A stretch of DNA of 16,665 nt from JBDIAR01 sp039812545 (lineage in GTDB: Bacteria > Actinomycetota > Actinomycetes > Actinomycetales > Dermatophilaceae). Below, in pieces: positions 6,038-13,232 of the stretch. The translations under genes and the position numbers were made by a program. The stretch covers positions 1-16,665 of the forward strand of contig JBDIAR010000071.1 in assembly GCA_039812545.1 (NCBI GenBank), given 5' to 3'. Numbering within the stretch: position 1 is the first letter of the stretch; the number at the start of each line of letters is the position of its first letter. The notes beneath the pieces are model-generated. The model had not been told where the DNA came from and did no database searches. It was given only the letters and a program-made list of their open reading frames with translations.

Positions 6038-7873
6038 GTGAGTCAGTCACCGCAGGGAGCCGCGTCCAGCGACGCCGCCCACCAGGCGCGCCCCAAGCCA
6101 CCCCAGTCGACCCGCGTGGCGTCGACCGTCATGTCCGGCGCCCAGGGACTCGTCCGGTCGTTGGAGGCGGTCGGCGTCGACGTCGTCTTCGGGCTCCCCG
6201 GCGGGGCGATCATGCCGGCATACGACGCCCTCCTCGACTCGACCAAGGTGCGGCACATCCTCGTGCGTCACGAGCAGGGTGCCGGTCACGCCGCGCAGGG
6301 GTATGCCAGTGCCACCGGTCGCGTCGGGGTGTGCATGGCCACCTCGGGTCCCGGGGCGACGAACCTGGTCACCCCGTTGGCGGATGCCTACATGGACTCG
6401 TGCCCGATGGTCGCGATCACCGGGCAGGTCGGCAAGGCGCTCATCGGTTCGGACGCGTTCCAGGAGGCCGACATCCGCGGCATCACGATGCCGGTCACCA
6501 AGCACAACTACCTGGTGACGGAGGGTGACGACATCCCGCGCGTCATCGCCGAGGCCTTCTACATCGCCGCATCCGGCCGGCCCGGACCGGTGCTCGTCGA
6601 CATCGCCAAGAACGCGCTCGTCGGTGACATGACCTTCTCGTGGCCACCCGCGATCGACCTGCCGGGGTACCGCCCGGTGACCAAGCCGCACAGCAAGCAG
6701 ATCCGTGAGGCCGCCCGGTTGATCTCCGCCGCGCGCCGTCCGGTGCTGTACGTCGGCGGCGGCGTGATCCGGGGCCGCGCGACCGACGAGCTTCGCGAGC
6801 TGTTCGCCCTGACCAAGATTCCCGTCGTCACCACGTTGATGGCTCGCGGCGCGATCCCCGACACCGAGCCCCTTCATCTGGGTATGCCGGGGATGCACGG
6901 CACCGTCGCCGCCGTCACCGCGCTGCAGAAGGCCGACCTGCTGGTGGCGCTCGGCACCCGGTTCGACGACCGGGTGACCGGACAGCTCGCCTCGTTCGCC
7001 CCGCTGGCCAAGGTGATCCACGCCGACATCGACCCCGCCGAGATCTCCAAGAACCGGCGCGCCGACGTCCCGATCGTCGGGGATGTCAAGGAGGTCCTCG
7101 TCGAACTCGTCGAGGCTCTGCGATCCGGCGGCGAGGGGGCTCTGCCGGATCTGGGCGAATGGCAGACGACCGTCTCGGAGTGGAAGTCGACCTTCCCGCT
7201 CGGCTGGACGGACACCGACGACGGGACCCTGTCTCCGCAGTACGTCGTCCAGCGACTCGGTGCGATCACCGGACCCGACGCGGTGTACGTCGCCGGCGTC
7301 GGCCAGCACCAGATGTGGGCGGCCCAGTTCGTCGACTACGAACGTCCCAATGCGTGGATCAACTCCGGTGGCCTCGGGACCATGGGCTTCGCCGTGCCGG
7401 CCGCCATGGGCGCGCAGGTCGGCGAACCGGATCGGACCGTGTGGGCGGTGGACGGCGACGGCTGCTTCCAGATGACCAACCAGGAGTTGGCGACCTGCGT
7501 CATCAACAACATCCCCATCAAGGTCGCCGTCATCAACAACTCCAGCCTGGGTATGGTGCGCCAGTGGCAGACGCTGTTCTACAACCAGCGGTACAGCGCC
7601 ACGGACCTGCAGCCGCACGAGGAGTTGCGGGTCCCGGACTTCGTCAAACTCGCCGACGCGTATGGCTGTGTCGGGCTGCGCTGCGAGAAGGCCGAAGACG
7701 TGGACGACATCATCCGCAAGGCGAACTCGATCACCGATCGCCCGGTGATCATCGACTTCGTCGTCCACCGGGACGCGATGGTGTGGCCGATGGTCCCCGC
7801 CGGAGTCAGCAACGACAAGATCCAGATCGCCCGCGACGCCGCGCCGCTCTGGGACCGCGACGGGGAAGAGTGA
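6038..7873 (+). CDS. ilvB: Acetolactate synthase large (catalytic) subunit
   Basis: Acetolactate (acetohydroxyacid) synthase uses ThDP, Mg2+ and FAD to join pyruvate with pyruvate or 2-oxobutyrate, the first common step of valine, leucine and isoleucine synthesis. The 611-residue protein has all three expected domains: an N-terminal ThDP domain with catalytic Glu79 (RHEQGAGHAAQGYA), a central FAD-binding domain, and a C-terminal ThDP/Mg domain with G-D-G-C-F-Q-M and V-I-N-N-S-S-L-G-M-V-R-Q-W-Q. About 30 extra low-complexity residues precede the conserved region, as is common in actinobacteria. The GTG at 6038 is preceded by GAAGGTG about 8 nt upstream. It heads ilvB-ilvN-ilvC and is controlled by the attenuator before it. 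The ilvN gene starts 11 bp after its stop. Confidence 0.97.
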   Translation: MSQSPQGAASSDAAHQARPKPPQSTRVASTVMSGAQGLVRSLEAVGVDVVFGLPGGAIMPAYDALLDSTKVRHILVRHEQGAGHAAQGYASATGRVGVCMATSGPGATNLVTPLADAYMDSCPMVAITGQVGKALIGSDAFQEADIRGITMPVTKHNYLVTEGDDIPRVIAEAFYIAASGRPGPVLVDIAKNALVGDMTFSWPPAIDLPGYRPVTKPHSKQIREAARLISAARRPVLYVGGGVIRGRATDELRELFALTKIPVVTTLMARGAIPDTEPLHLGMPGMHGTVAAVTALQKADLLVALGTRFDDRVTGQLASFAPLAKVIHADIDPAEISKNRRADVPIVGDVKEVLVELVEALRSGGEGALPDLGEWQTTVSEWKSTFPLGWTDTDDGTLSPQYVVQRLGAITGPDAVYVAGVGQHQMWAAQFVDYERPNAWINSGGLGTMGFAVPAAMGAQVGEPDRTVWAVDGDGCFQMTNQELATCVINNIPIKVAVINNSSLGMVRQWQTLFYNQRYSATDLQPHEELRVPDFVKLADAYGCVGLRCEKAEDVDDIIRKANSITDRPVIIDFVVHRDAMVWPMVPAGVSNDKIQIARDAAPLWDRDGEE

Positions 7874-7884
7874 GGTCGGCCATC

Positions 7885-8412
7885 ATGAGCACGCAACCAA
7901 CCCAGACCACCCACACCCTGTCCGTTCTGGTGGAGAACAAACCGGGTGTGCTCACCCGGGTCGCCGGCCTGTTCTCTCGCCGCGGATTCAACATCGAGTC
8001 CCTCGCGGTGGGCGCCACCGAACGACCCGAGACTTCCCGGATGACCGTGGTCGTCACCGTCGAGAGCAACGCCCTGGAGCAGGTCACCAAGCAACTCAAC
8101 AAGCTCATCGAGGTGCTCAAGGTCGTCGAACTGGAGGCGGCCGCCTCGGTGCAGCGAGAACTCCTACTCGTCAAGGTCCGCACCGATGCGACGTCCCGCA
8201 GCCACGTCCTGGAAACCGTCCAGCTGTTCCGCGCCAAGGTCGTCGACGTCGCCACCGACTCGGTGACGATCGAGGCGACCGGCAACTCCGACAAGCTGCA
8301 GGCCTTCCTCAACGTCCTGGAGCCGTACGGGATTCGCGAACTGGTTCAGTCCGGGATGGTCGCGCTCGGCCGGGGTCCGCGCTCGATCACGGACCGGGCG
8401 GCGAAGCCCTGA
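7885..8412 (+). CDS. ilvN: Acetolactate synthase small (regulatory) subunit
   Basis: The regulatory subunit activates IlvB and gives it feedback inhibition by valine. The product is 175 residues, typical for the short actinobacterial form. Residues about 10-85 are an ACT domain, recognised by T-L-S-V-L-V-E-N-K-P-G-V-L-T-R-V-A-G-L-F-S-R-R-G-F-N-I-E-S-L, which holds the Gly-x-x-x-Arg loop that binds the amino-acid effector. The second half, from L-L-L-V-K-V, is the small-subunit C-terminal domain. The ATG at 7885 has a GAGG site about 9 nt upstream that overlaps the ilvB stop, suggesting coupled translation. The frame is open further upstream through ilvB, but that is a shadow. Confidence 0.96.
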   Translation: MSTQPTQTTHTLSVLVENKPGVLTRVAGLFSRRGFNIESLAVGATERPETSRMTVVVTVESNALEQVTKQLNKLIEVLKVVELEAAASVQRELLLVKVRTDATSRSHVLETVQLFRAKVVDVATDSVTIEATGNSDKLQAFLNVLEPYGIRELVQSGMVALGRGPRSITDRAAKP

Positions 8413-8531
8413 CCGAACGCCCTGGCATACTCTCGAATCCGACCCCACACCCACCCCCGCCCGCACGCCCCCCGAGCGGCGAACCCGTCACCGATCAGCC
8501 CGCTTGACCCACAACCCGAGGAGAATCCCCC

Positions 8532-9563
8532 ATGGCCGAGATGTTCTACGACGACGATGCCGACCTGTCGATCATCCAGGGGCGCAAGGTCGCCGTCATC
8601 GGCTACGGCAGCCAGGGGCACGCCCACAGCCTGTGCCTGCGTGACAGCGGGGTCGACGTCCGAGTCGGTCTCGCCGAGGGCAGCACGTCGATCGCGAAGG
8701 CCCAGAACGAGGGACTGCGCGTCCTGCCGGTCGCGGAGGCGGTCAAGGAGGCCGACTTCGTCGTCATCCTCACCCCGGACCAGGTCCAGCGCCACGTCTG
8801 GGCCGAGCACATCGAGCCGAACCTCAACCCGGGTTCGACGATCCTGTTCGGGCACGGGTTCAACATCCGGTTCGGTTACATCAAGCCGCCGGCGGACAGT
8901 GACGTGATCATGGTCGCGCCGAAGGGCCCGGGCCACATCGTGCGCCGCGAATTCGTCGACGGCCGTGGGGTACCCGTCCTCGTCGCCGTTGAGCAGGACC
9001 CGTCCGGCAACGCGCTGGAGACCGCCAAGTCGTATGCCAAGGCGTTGGGTGGGCTGCGCGCCGGCGGGATCAAGACGACCTTCACCGAGGAGTGCGAGAC
9101 CGACCTGTTCGGTGAGCAGTCGGTGCTCTGCGGCGGGTTGTCCCAGCTGATCATGTACGGCTTCGAGACGTTGATCGAGGCCGGGTACCAGCCGGAGGTG
9201 GCGTATTTCGAGTGCCTCCACGAGGTCAAGCTCATCGTCGACCTGATGGTCGAGGGCGGCATCGCCAAGCAGCGCTGGTCGGTGTCGGACACCGCGGAAT
9301 ACGGCGACTACGTCTCCGGGCCGCGCGTCATCGACCCCTCGGTCAAGGCGAACATGCAGGCGGTCCTCGGCGACATCAAGAGCGGGGCCTTCGCCAAGCG
9401 CTTCATCGACGACCAGGACAACGGCGGAACCGAGTTCAAGGCGCTGCGCGAGAAGGGCGCCGCGCACCCGATCGAGAAGACCGGCAAGGAACTCCGTAAG
9501 TTGATGGCGTGGTTGGACGCGGATCGGGACAGCGACTACGTCGAGGGGTCAGCAGCCAGATAG
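8532..9563 (+). CDS. ilvC: Ketol-acid reductoisomerase (class I, NADPH)
   Basis: IlvC converts acetolactate or acetohydroxybutyrate to dihydroxy acids by Mg2+-dependent alkyl migration and NADPH reduction, the second common branched-chain step. At 343 residues it is the short class I form. The Rossmann motif G-Y-G-S-Q-G-H is at 24-30, His108 stands in F-G-H-G-F, and the metal ligands Asp191 and Glu195 lie in T-D-L-F-G-E-Q, followed by the helical knot domain with E-x-x-H-E-V-K-L-I-V-D-L. The ATG at 8532 has a GAGGAGA site at the normal distance. A 119-bp gap after ilvN could hold a secondary promoter (CATACT, 8426-8431) or a processing site, so ilvC may be made at its own level; see the C-rich stretch noted in the findings. 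Confidence 0.97.
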   Translation: MAEMFYDDDADLSIIQGRKVAVIGYGSQGHAHSLCLRDSGVDVRVGLAEGSTSIAKAQNEGLRVLPVAEAVKEADFVVILTPDQVQRHVWAEHIEPNLNPGSTILFGHGFNIRFGYIKPPADSDVIMVAPKGPGHIVRREFVDGRGVPVLVAVEQDPSGNALETAKSYAKALGGLRAGGIKTTFTEECETDLFGEQSVLCGGLSQLIMYGFETLIEAGYQPEVAYFECLHEVKLIVDLMVEGGIAKQRWSVSDTAEYGDYVSGPRVIDPSVKANMQAVLGDIKSGAFAKRFIDDQDNGGTEFKALREKGAAHPIEKTGKELRKLMAWLDADRDSDYVEGSAAR

Positions 9564-9597
9564 CACCGCTCGCTGACAGCCGCGCGAGACCCCCTGG

Positions 9598-9648
9598 CGA
9601 TTGGAGGTATTCGCGGATGCGCTGAGCATCCGGGAATACCTCCAATCG
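9598..9648. repeat. Near-perfect 51-bp inverted repeat between ilvC and serA
   Basis: CGATTGGAGGTATTC (9598-9612) is matched exactly by GAATACCTCCAATCG (9634-9648). Inside, after one G-G mismatch, CGGATGC (9614-9620) pairs with GCATCCG (9626-9632) around a GCTGA loop. That makes 22 paired bases with a single mismatch. No T-run follows on the plus strand, so it is not a standard intrinsic terminator. It lies 34 bp after the ilvC stop and could be a U-less terminator or 3'-end stabiliser for ilvBNC, a mobile-element remnant, or a protein site. Confidence 0.85.
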
Positions 9649-9690
9649 GTCGGATGGCGGTCGTTGGCGCGAGCGCGCACTACCAGCCAG

Positions 9691-9696
9691 TAGGGT
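9691..9696 (+). promoter_or_regulatory. Likely -10 box (TAGGGT) for serA
   Basis: TAGGGT fits TAnnnT and lies 99 bp before the serA start, just behind the large inverted repeat, which would give a 5' UTR of about 90 nt. No -35 box with good spacing is visible (TTGGCG at 9664-9669 is 21 bp away). I see no riboswitch fold in the leader. Confidence 0.4.
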
Positions 9697-9795
9697 TGTT
9701 CCGGCCCGCTCGATTGCCGCCCATGCCGGTCGTCGGACCACACAACACCGTGCTCCGCTGCGTCGACGGTCAGCGGGCCTGAGCAAGGGAACGTC

Positions 9796-11388
9796 ATGAC
9801 GAAACCGGTCGTCCTTCTCGCCGAGGAGCTCTCACCCGCCACGATCGAGGCGTTGGGGCCCGATTTCGAGATCCGCAGTTGTGACGGGGCCGACCGTTCC
9901 CAGTTGCTGCCGGCGCTCGCCGACGCCGACGCCGTCATCGTGCGCTCGGCCACCCAGATCAACGCGGAGGCGCTGGCCGCGGCCCCCAAGCTCAAGGTCG
10001 TCGCGCGGGCCGGCGTGGGCCTGGACAATGTGGACGTACCCGCGGCGACCCGGGCGGGCGTCATGGTCGTCAACGCGCCCACGTCCAATATCACCTCGGC
10101 CGCCGAGTTGACCGTGGCGCTGCTGCTGGCCTGCGCCCGACACATCGCCCCGGCCAACCAGGCTCTCAAGGGCGGACGGTGGGCCCGAAGCCAATACACC
10201 GGAGTCGAATTGCTCGACAAGACCGTGGGGGTCGTCGGGCTGGGCCGGATCGGTTCGCTCGTCGCCGAACGACTGCGCGGTTTCGGTATGCGGGTGCTCG
10301 CCTATGACCCGTATGCCTCGGCCAAGCGGGCCGGTGAGGTCGGCGCCGAACTCGTCTCGTTGGACCAGCTGCTGACCAACGCGGACTTCATCACCGTGCA
10401 CCTGCCCAAGACGCCGGAGACCATCGGGCTCCTCGGCGAGGACGCGCTGGCGAAGGTCAAGCCGACCGTGCGGATCATCAACGCGGCCCGCGGCGGCATC
10501 GTCGACGAGCAGGCCCTGGCCGACGCGATCCGCAAGGGCCGGGTCGCCGGAGCCGGCATCGACGTGTTCGCCACCGAGCCGACCACCGACTCGCCGTTGT
10601 TCGGCCTCGAGCAGGTCGTCGTCACCCCGCACCTGGGCGCATCGACCGACGAGGCGCAGGAAAAGGCCGGCATCTCGGTGGCCCGGTCGGTGCGCCTCGC
10701 GCTCGCGGGCGAACTCGTGCCGGACGCGGTCAACGTGGACGGCAGCGTCGTGGACGAGGAAGTGCGCCCCGGCATACCCCTCGTGGAGAACCTCGGCCGC
10801 GTCTTCACCCAGGTCGCCGGCCGCACCCCGGTCCAACTCGACGTCGAGTGCCGCGGCGAGATCGTGGCGCAGGGGCATGACGTCGGGGTGTGGAAGCTGG
10901 CCGCGCTCAAGGGCATCTTCCTCGACGTCGTCGAGGACGCCGTCACCTATGTCAACGCGCCGTTGCTCGCCGAGCAGCGCCACCTGGACGTCCGGCTGAT
11001 CACGGATCCGGTCAGCACCGATTTCCGCAATGTCACGACGCTGCGCGGCACCCTGCCGAACGGGAAGGTCGTCAGCGTCGCGGGCACCCTCACCGGGCCG
11101 CGGATGATCCCGAAACTGGTGTCCATCAACGGTTTCGACCTCGAGGTCCTGCTGTCCGAACACATGGCGACCTACTGGTACCAGGACCGTCCCGGGGTGA
11201 TCGGGGCGTCGGGGACGATCCTCGGCGAGGCGGGCATCAACATCGCCGGTATGCAGCTGAGCCGCGACGAGGAGACCGGGATGGCCCGCGTCGTCCTCAA
11301 CCTCGACTCGGCCGTGACTCCGGAAATTGCCGAGCGGATCAAGAACACCATCGGCGCCGACGAGTTCACGATCATCAATCTCTCGTAG
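9796..11388 (+). CDS. serA: D-3-phosphoglycerate dehydrogenase (long form with ACT domain)
   Basis: SerA oxidises 3-phosphoglycerate to 3-phosphohydroxypyruvate with NAD+, the committed step of serine synthesis. The 530-residue protein is the long (type I) form seen in mycobacteria and many other actinobacteria. Visible parts are the substrate domain, the NAD motif G-L-G-R-I-G-S (148-154), the catalytic Arg232 (NAARGG), Glu261 (ATEP) and His279 (TPHLGAST), an intervening domain from about 315 to 450, and a C-terminal ACT domain (about 455-530: RPGVIGASGTILGEAGINIAG in outline) that would bind serine for feedback control. The ATG at 9796 has an AAGGGA site 5 nt upstream. Its end overlaps the end of the minus-strand TetR gene by 14 bp. 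It holds two of the GGCATAC/GTATGCC heptamers, one with an ATA codon. Confidence 0.97.
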   Translation: MTKPVVLLAEELSPATIEALGPDFEIRSCDGADRSQLLPALADADAVIVRSATQINAEALAAAPKLKVVARAGVGLDNVDVPAATRAGVMVVNAPTSNITSAAELTVALLLACARHIAPANQALKGGRWARSQYTGVELLDKTVGVVGLGRIGSLVAERLRGFGMRVLAYDPYASAKRAGEVGAELVSLDQLLTNADFITVHLPKTPETIGLLGEDALAKVKPTVRIINAARGGIVDEQALADAIRKGRVAGAGIDVFATEPTTDSPLFGLEQVVVTPHLGASTDEAQEKAGISVARSVRLALAGELVPDAVNVDGSVVDEEVRPGIPLVENLGRVFTQVAGRTPVQLDVECRGEIVAQGHDVGVWKLAALKGIFLDVVEDAVTYVNAPLLAEQRHLDVRLITDPVSTDFRNVTTLRGTLPNGKVVSVAGTLTGPRMIPKLVSINGFDLEVLLSEHMATYWYQDRPGVIGASGTILGEAGINIAGMQLSRDEETGMARVVLNLDSAVTPEIAERIKNTIGADEFTIINLS

Positions 11389-11962
11389 GCCCAGCCTCGT
11401 TCACCTGCGCGAGCCGGACCGCGAGGCCGTCGATGAACACCGCGACCCCGTAGTCGAAGACCTCGGCGTCTCCGGCCGGCATACCGGCCCCGACTCCGAC
11501 CTCGGCGAACTGTCGGATGTTCTGTTCGTCGACGCAATGTCCGACCACGAAATGGGTCAGGCCGCGAGCCGCCGCGGCGGCCTGGTCCGGGGGCAGCCCG
11601 GCGGCGGCGAGGATGGCCGCGGGCAGTGCGGTGAGGGGCAGTTCCGGTGGCCGCAACGCCAGGACGGAGGCCACCAGTTCGGCGCCGTCGCGATGGGCGA
11701 GCAGTTCGGTGCGCAGCCCGTCCGCCCACGCCCGCAGCGCTTCGGGCCAGGGCAGGTCGGCCGATCCGTCGGTCAGCACGGGAGTCAGGATGCGCTCCGC
11801 CACCGCCGTGAGCAGCTGCTGCTTGCTGTCGACGTGGTAGTAGAGCGCGCCCGGCTGGACGTCGAGCAGGCCGGCGATCCGACGCATCGACAAGGCGGCG
11901 AATCCGTTGTCGTCGAGCAGCCGCAGGGCGGTGTCGACGACCTGGTCACGGGTGAGGGGCAT
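11375..11962 (-). CDS. bioQ: TetR-family repressor, probable biotin regulator BioQ
   Basis: A 195-residue TetR-family protein: M-P-L-T-R-D-Q-V-V-D-T-A-L-R-L-L-D-D-N-G opens the DNA-binding domain, and the HTH spans about residues 24-45 (LSMRRIAGLLDVQPGALYYHVDSK). It is divergent from bioB, and between them lies TGAACACTGTTCA, which fits the BioQ operator pattern TGAAC-N3-GTTnC/A known from corynebacteria. That context, not the sequence of the ligand domain, is why I call it BioQ. The start at 11962 (MPLTRDQ) is preferred over the upstream GTG at 12001 because the family begins there and because the longer version would place the operator inside the gene. Its -35/-10 (TGTTCA, 12000-11995; CATACT, 11977-11972) lies inside or beside the operator, so it should repress itself. 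BioQ senses biotin status indirectly or by a ligand not evident here. Confidence 0.75.
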   Translation of the reverse strand: MPLTRDQVVDTALRLLDDNGFAALSMRRIAGLLDVQPGALYYHVDSKQQLLTAVAERILTPVLTDGSADLPWPEALRAWADGLRTELLAHRDGAELVASVLALRPPELPLTALPAAILAAAGLPPDQAAAAARGLTHFVVGHCVDEQNIRQFAEVGVGAGMPAGDAEVFDYGVAVFIDGLAVRLAQVNEAGPTRD

Positions 11963-11971
11963 GGTGCGGTC

Positions 11972-12000
11972 AGTATGCCAGGAGAGGGCTAAGCTGAACA
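11972..12000 (-). promoter_or_regulatory. Candidate bioQ promoter overlapping the operator
   Basis: On the minus strand TGTTCA (12000-11995) and CATACT (11977-11972) are 17 bp apart. Transcription would start around 11965, only about 3 nt before the bioQ ATG at 11962, so the mRNA would be essentially leaderless. The -35 is half of the operator palindrome, which implies autorepression. The -10 also lies in one of the GGCATAC heptamers (minus strand). Confidence 0.45.
11990..11995 (+). promoter_or_regulatory. Candidate -10 box (TAAGCT) of the bioB promoter
   Basis: TAAGCT fits TAnnnT and its last base is the first base of the BioQ-type operator. Transcription would begin near 12002 inside the palindrome, so a bound repressor would block it. 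No convincing -35 box is visible. Confidence 0.45.
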
Positions 12001-12007
12001 CTGTTCA
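11995..12007. promoter_or_regulatory. BioQ-type operator TGAACACTGTTCA
   Basis: A perfect 13-bp palindrome (central base excluded): TGAACA-C-TGTTCA. It matches the published BioQ half-sites TGAAC-N3-GTTxx and stands in the 93-bp gap between bioQ and bioB, touching the candidate promoters of both genes. Confidence 0.7.
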
Positions 12008-12055
12008 AATCCGAGCCGAGGCGTCGGTCGGGTCGTGCTGAGGAAAGGGTCTGTC

Positions 12056-13135
12056 ATGGATCTGGCGGCATTGGTCGAGCAGGGTCTACGGGGCGAGGGG
12101 GCTTGTTTCCGTGAGGCTTTGGAGATCCTGCGGAGTTCGGACGACGAACTCCTCGACCTGGTCGCAGCCGCCGGTCGGGTCCGCCGGCGGTTCTTCGGCA
12201 ATCGCGTCAAGGTCAACTACCTGGTCAGCCTCAAATCGGGCCTGTGCCCGGAGGACTGCGCCTACTGTTCGCAGGCCAAGGGTTCCGCGGCGGACGTGCT
12301 CACCTACTCCTGGTTGGACGTCCAGCAGGCCGTGGCGGCCGCCCGCGCCGGACTCGCCGGAGGCGCCTCTCGGGTATGCCTGGTCGCCAGTGGGCGGGGG
12401 CCGAGCGACCGCGACGTCGAACGCGTGGGCCAGATCGTCGGGGCGATCAAGAGCGAGGCACCGGAGGCGGAGATCTGTGCCTGCCTGGGTCTGCTGCGCG
12501 ACGGCCAGGCCCAGCGGCTCAAGGACGTCGGCGTGGACGCCTACAACCACAACCTCAACACCGCGGAGTCGCACTACGAGCAGATCTGCGCGACGCATAC
12601 CTATGCCGACCGGGTCGAAACGGTGGGGCGGGCGCACGACGCCGGACTGTCCGCGTGCTCCGGGCTTGTCGCGGGCATGGGGGAGAGCGAGGCGCAGCTG
12701 CTGGAGGTGGTCTTCGCCCTGCGCGACAGCGGGGCCGATTCGATCCCGGTGAACTTCCTGCTCGCCTTCGACGGGACGCCGCTGGCCGGAGCAACCGCTC
12801 CGGATCCGCGTCAGTGCCTGCGCATCCTGGCCATGGTCAGATTCGTATGCCCCGACCGGGAGGTGCGCGTCGCCGCTGGCCGGGAGGCTCACCTGCGGAC
12901 GCTGCAGCCACTGGCGCTGCACATCGCCAACTCGATCTTCCTCGGCGACTACCTGACCAGCGAGGGCGCGGCCGGGGCCGCCGATCTCGCGATGATCGCC
13001 GACGCCGGCTTCGTCGTCGAGGGCTGTGTCGGCGACCCGGGCGACGGCTCGGCCCACAGCAACGTCGAGGGGCCCGGCGTGGGCGTCCCGCCGAGGCGTC
13101 GCGGTGCGGGCACCGCGGTGCCCGCCAATGCCTGA
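12056..13135 (+). CDS. bioB: Biotin synthase (radical SAM)
   Basis: BioB inserts sulfur into dethiobiotin, the last step of biotin synthesis, using S-adenosylmethionine, a 4Fe-4S cluster and a sacrificial 2Fe-2S cluster. The 359-residue protein has the radical-SAM triad Cys64, Cys68 and Cys71 in G-L-C-P-E-D-C-A-Y-C-S-Q. Likely auxiliary-cluster ligands are Cys108, Cys141 or Cys143, Cys201 (L-S-A-C-S-G) and an Arg in V-R-V-A-A-G-R-E. Y-N-H-N-L-N-T is also typical. The ATG at 12056 is used because AGGAAAGG (12041-12048) lies 7 nt before it; a GTG at 12035 in the same frame has no such site. Other bio genes (bioA, bioD, bioF) are absent here, so bioB is a separate BioQ target. The C-terminal 30 residues are Gly/Pro/Arg-rich and not conserved. 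Confidence 0.95.
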   Translation: MDLAALVEQGLRGEGACFREALEILRSSDDELLDLVAAAGRVRRRFFGNRVKVNYLVSLKSGLCPEDCAYCSQAKGSAADVLTYSWLDVQQAVAAARAGLAGGASRVCLVASGRGPSDRDVERVGQIVGAIKSEAPEAEICACLGLLRDGQAQRLKDVGVDAYNHNLNTAESHYEQICATHTYADRVETVGRAHDAGLSACSGLVAGMGESEAQLLEVVFALRDSGADSIPVNFLLAFDGTPLAGATAPDPRQCLRILAMVRFVCPDREVRVAAGREAHLRTLQPLALHIANSIFLGDYLTSEGAAGAADLAMIADAGFVVEGCVGDPGDGSAHSNVEGPGVGVPPRRRGAGTAVPANA

Positions 13136-13159
13136 AGCCGGGACCGCGCCCCGGTGATA

Positions 13160-13201
13160 CGTGCGGATGGCGAACCGTGCGGATGGTGAGACGAACGGTT
13201 C
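13160..13201. repeat. Direct and inverted repeats before the leuB promoter
   Basis: CGTGCGGATGG occurs at 13160-13170 and 13176-13186 (16 bp period). Overlapping it, GAACCGT (13172-13178) is matched by ACGGTTC (13195-13201), a perfect 7-bp inverted repeat with a 16-bp spacer. The right arm reaches the -35 area of the leaderless leuB promoter, so a regulator site is possible. Confidence 0.55.
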
Positions 13202-13219
13202 ACGCAGCAAGACGCGGCA

Positions 13220-13225
13220 TACGCT
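13220..13225 (+). promoter_or_regulatory. -10 box TACGCT of a leaderless leuB promoter
   Basis: TACGCT fits TAnnnT and ends 7 nt before the ATG at 13233. There is no Shine-Dalgarno site before this ATG. The position fixes the leuB start and argues against upstream starts such as the GTG at 13161, which would lie before the promoter. Confidence 0.55.
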
Positions 13226-13232
13226 GCATGGC

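Noticed and set aside
5112..6101. Minus-strand extension of the DUF937 frame to 579 residues
   Set aside because: The extra part is antisense to the histidine phosphatase, the ilv promoter, leader and terminator, has low-complexity composition, and a good ribosome site lies at the internal start 5111.
6047..7768. 573-residue minus-strand open frame opposite ilvB
   Set aside because: Antisense shadow of ilvB with no domain signal.
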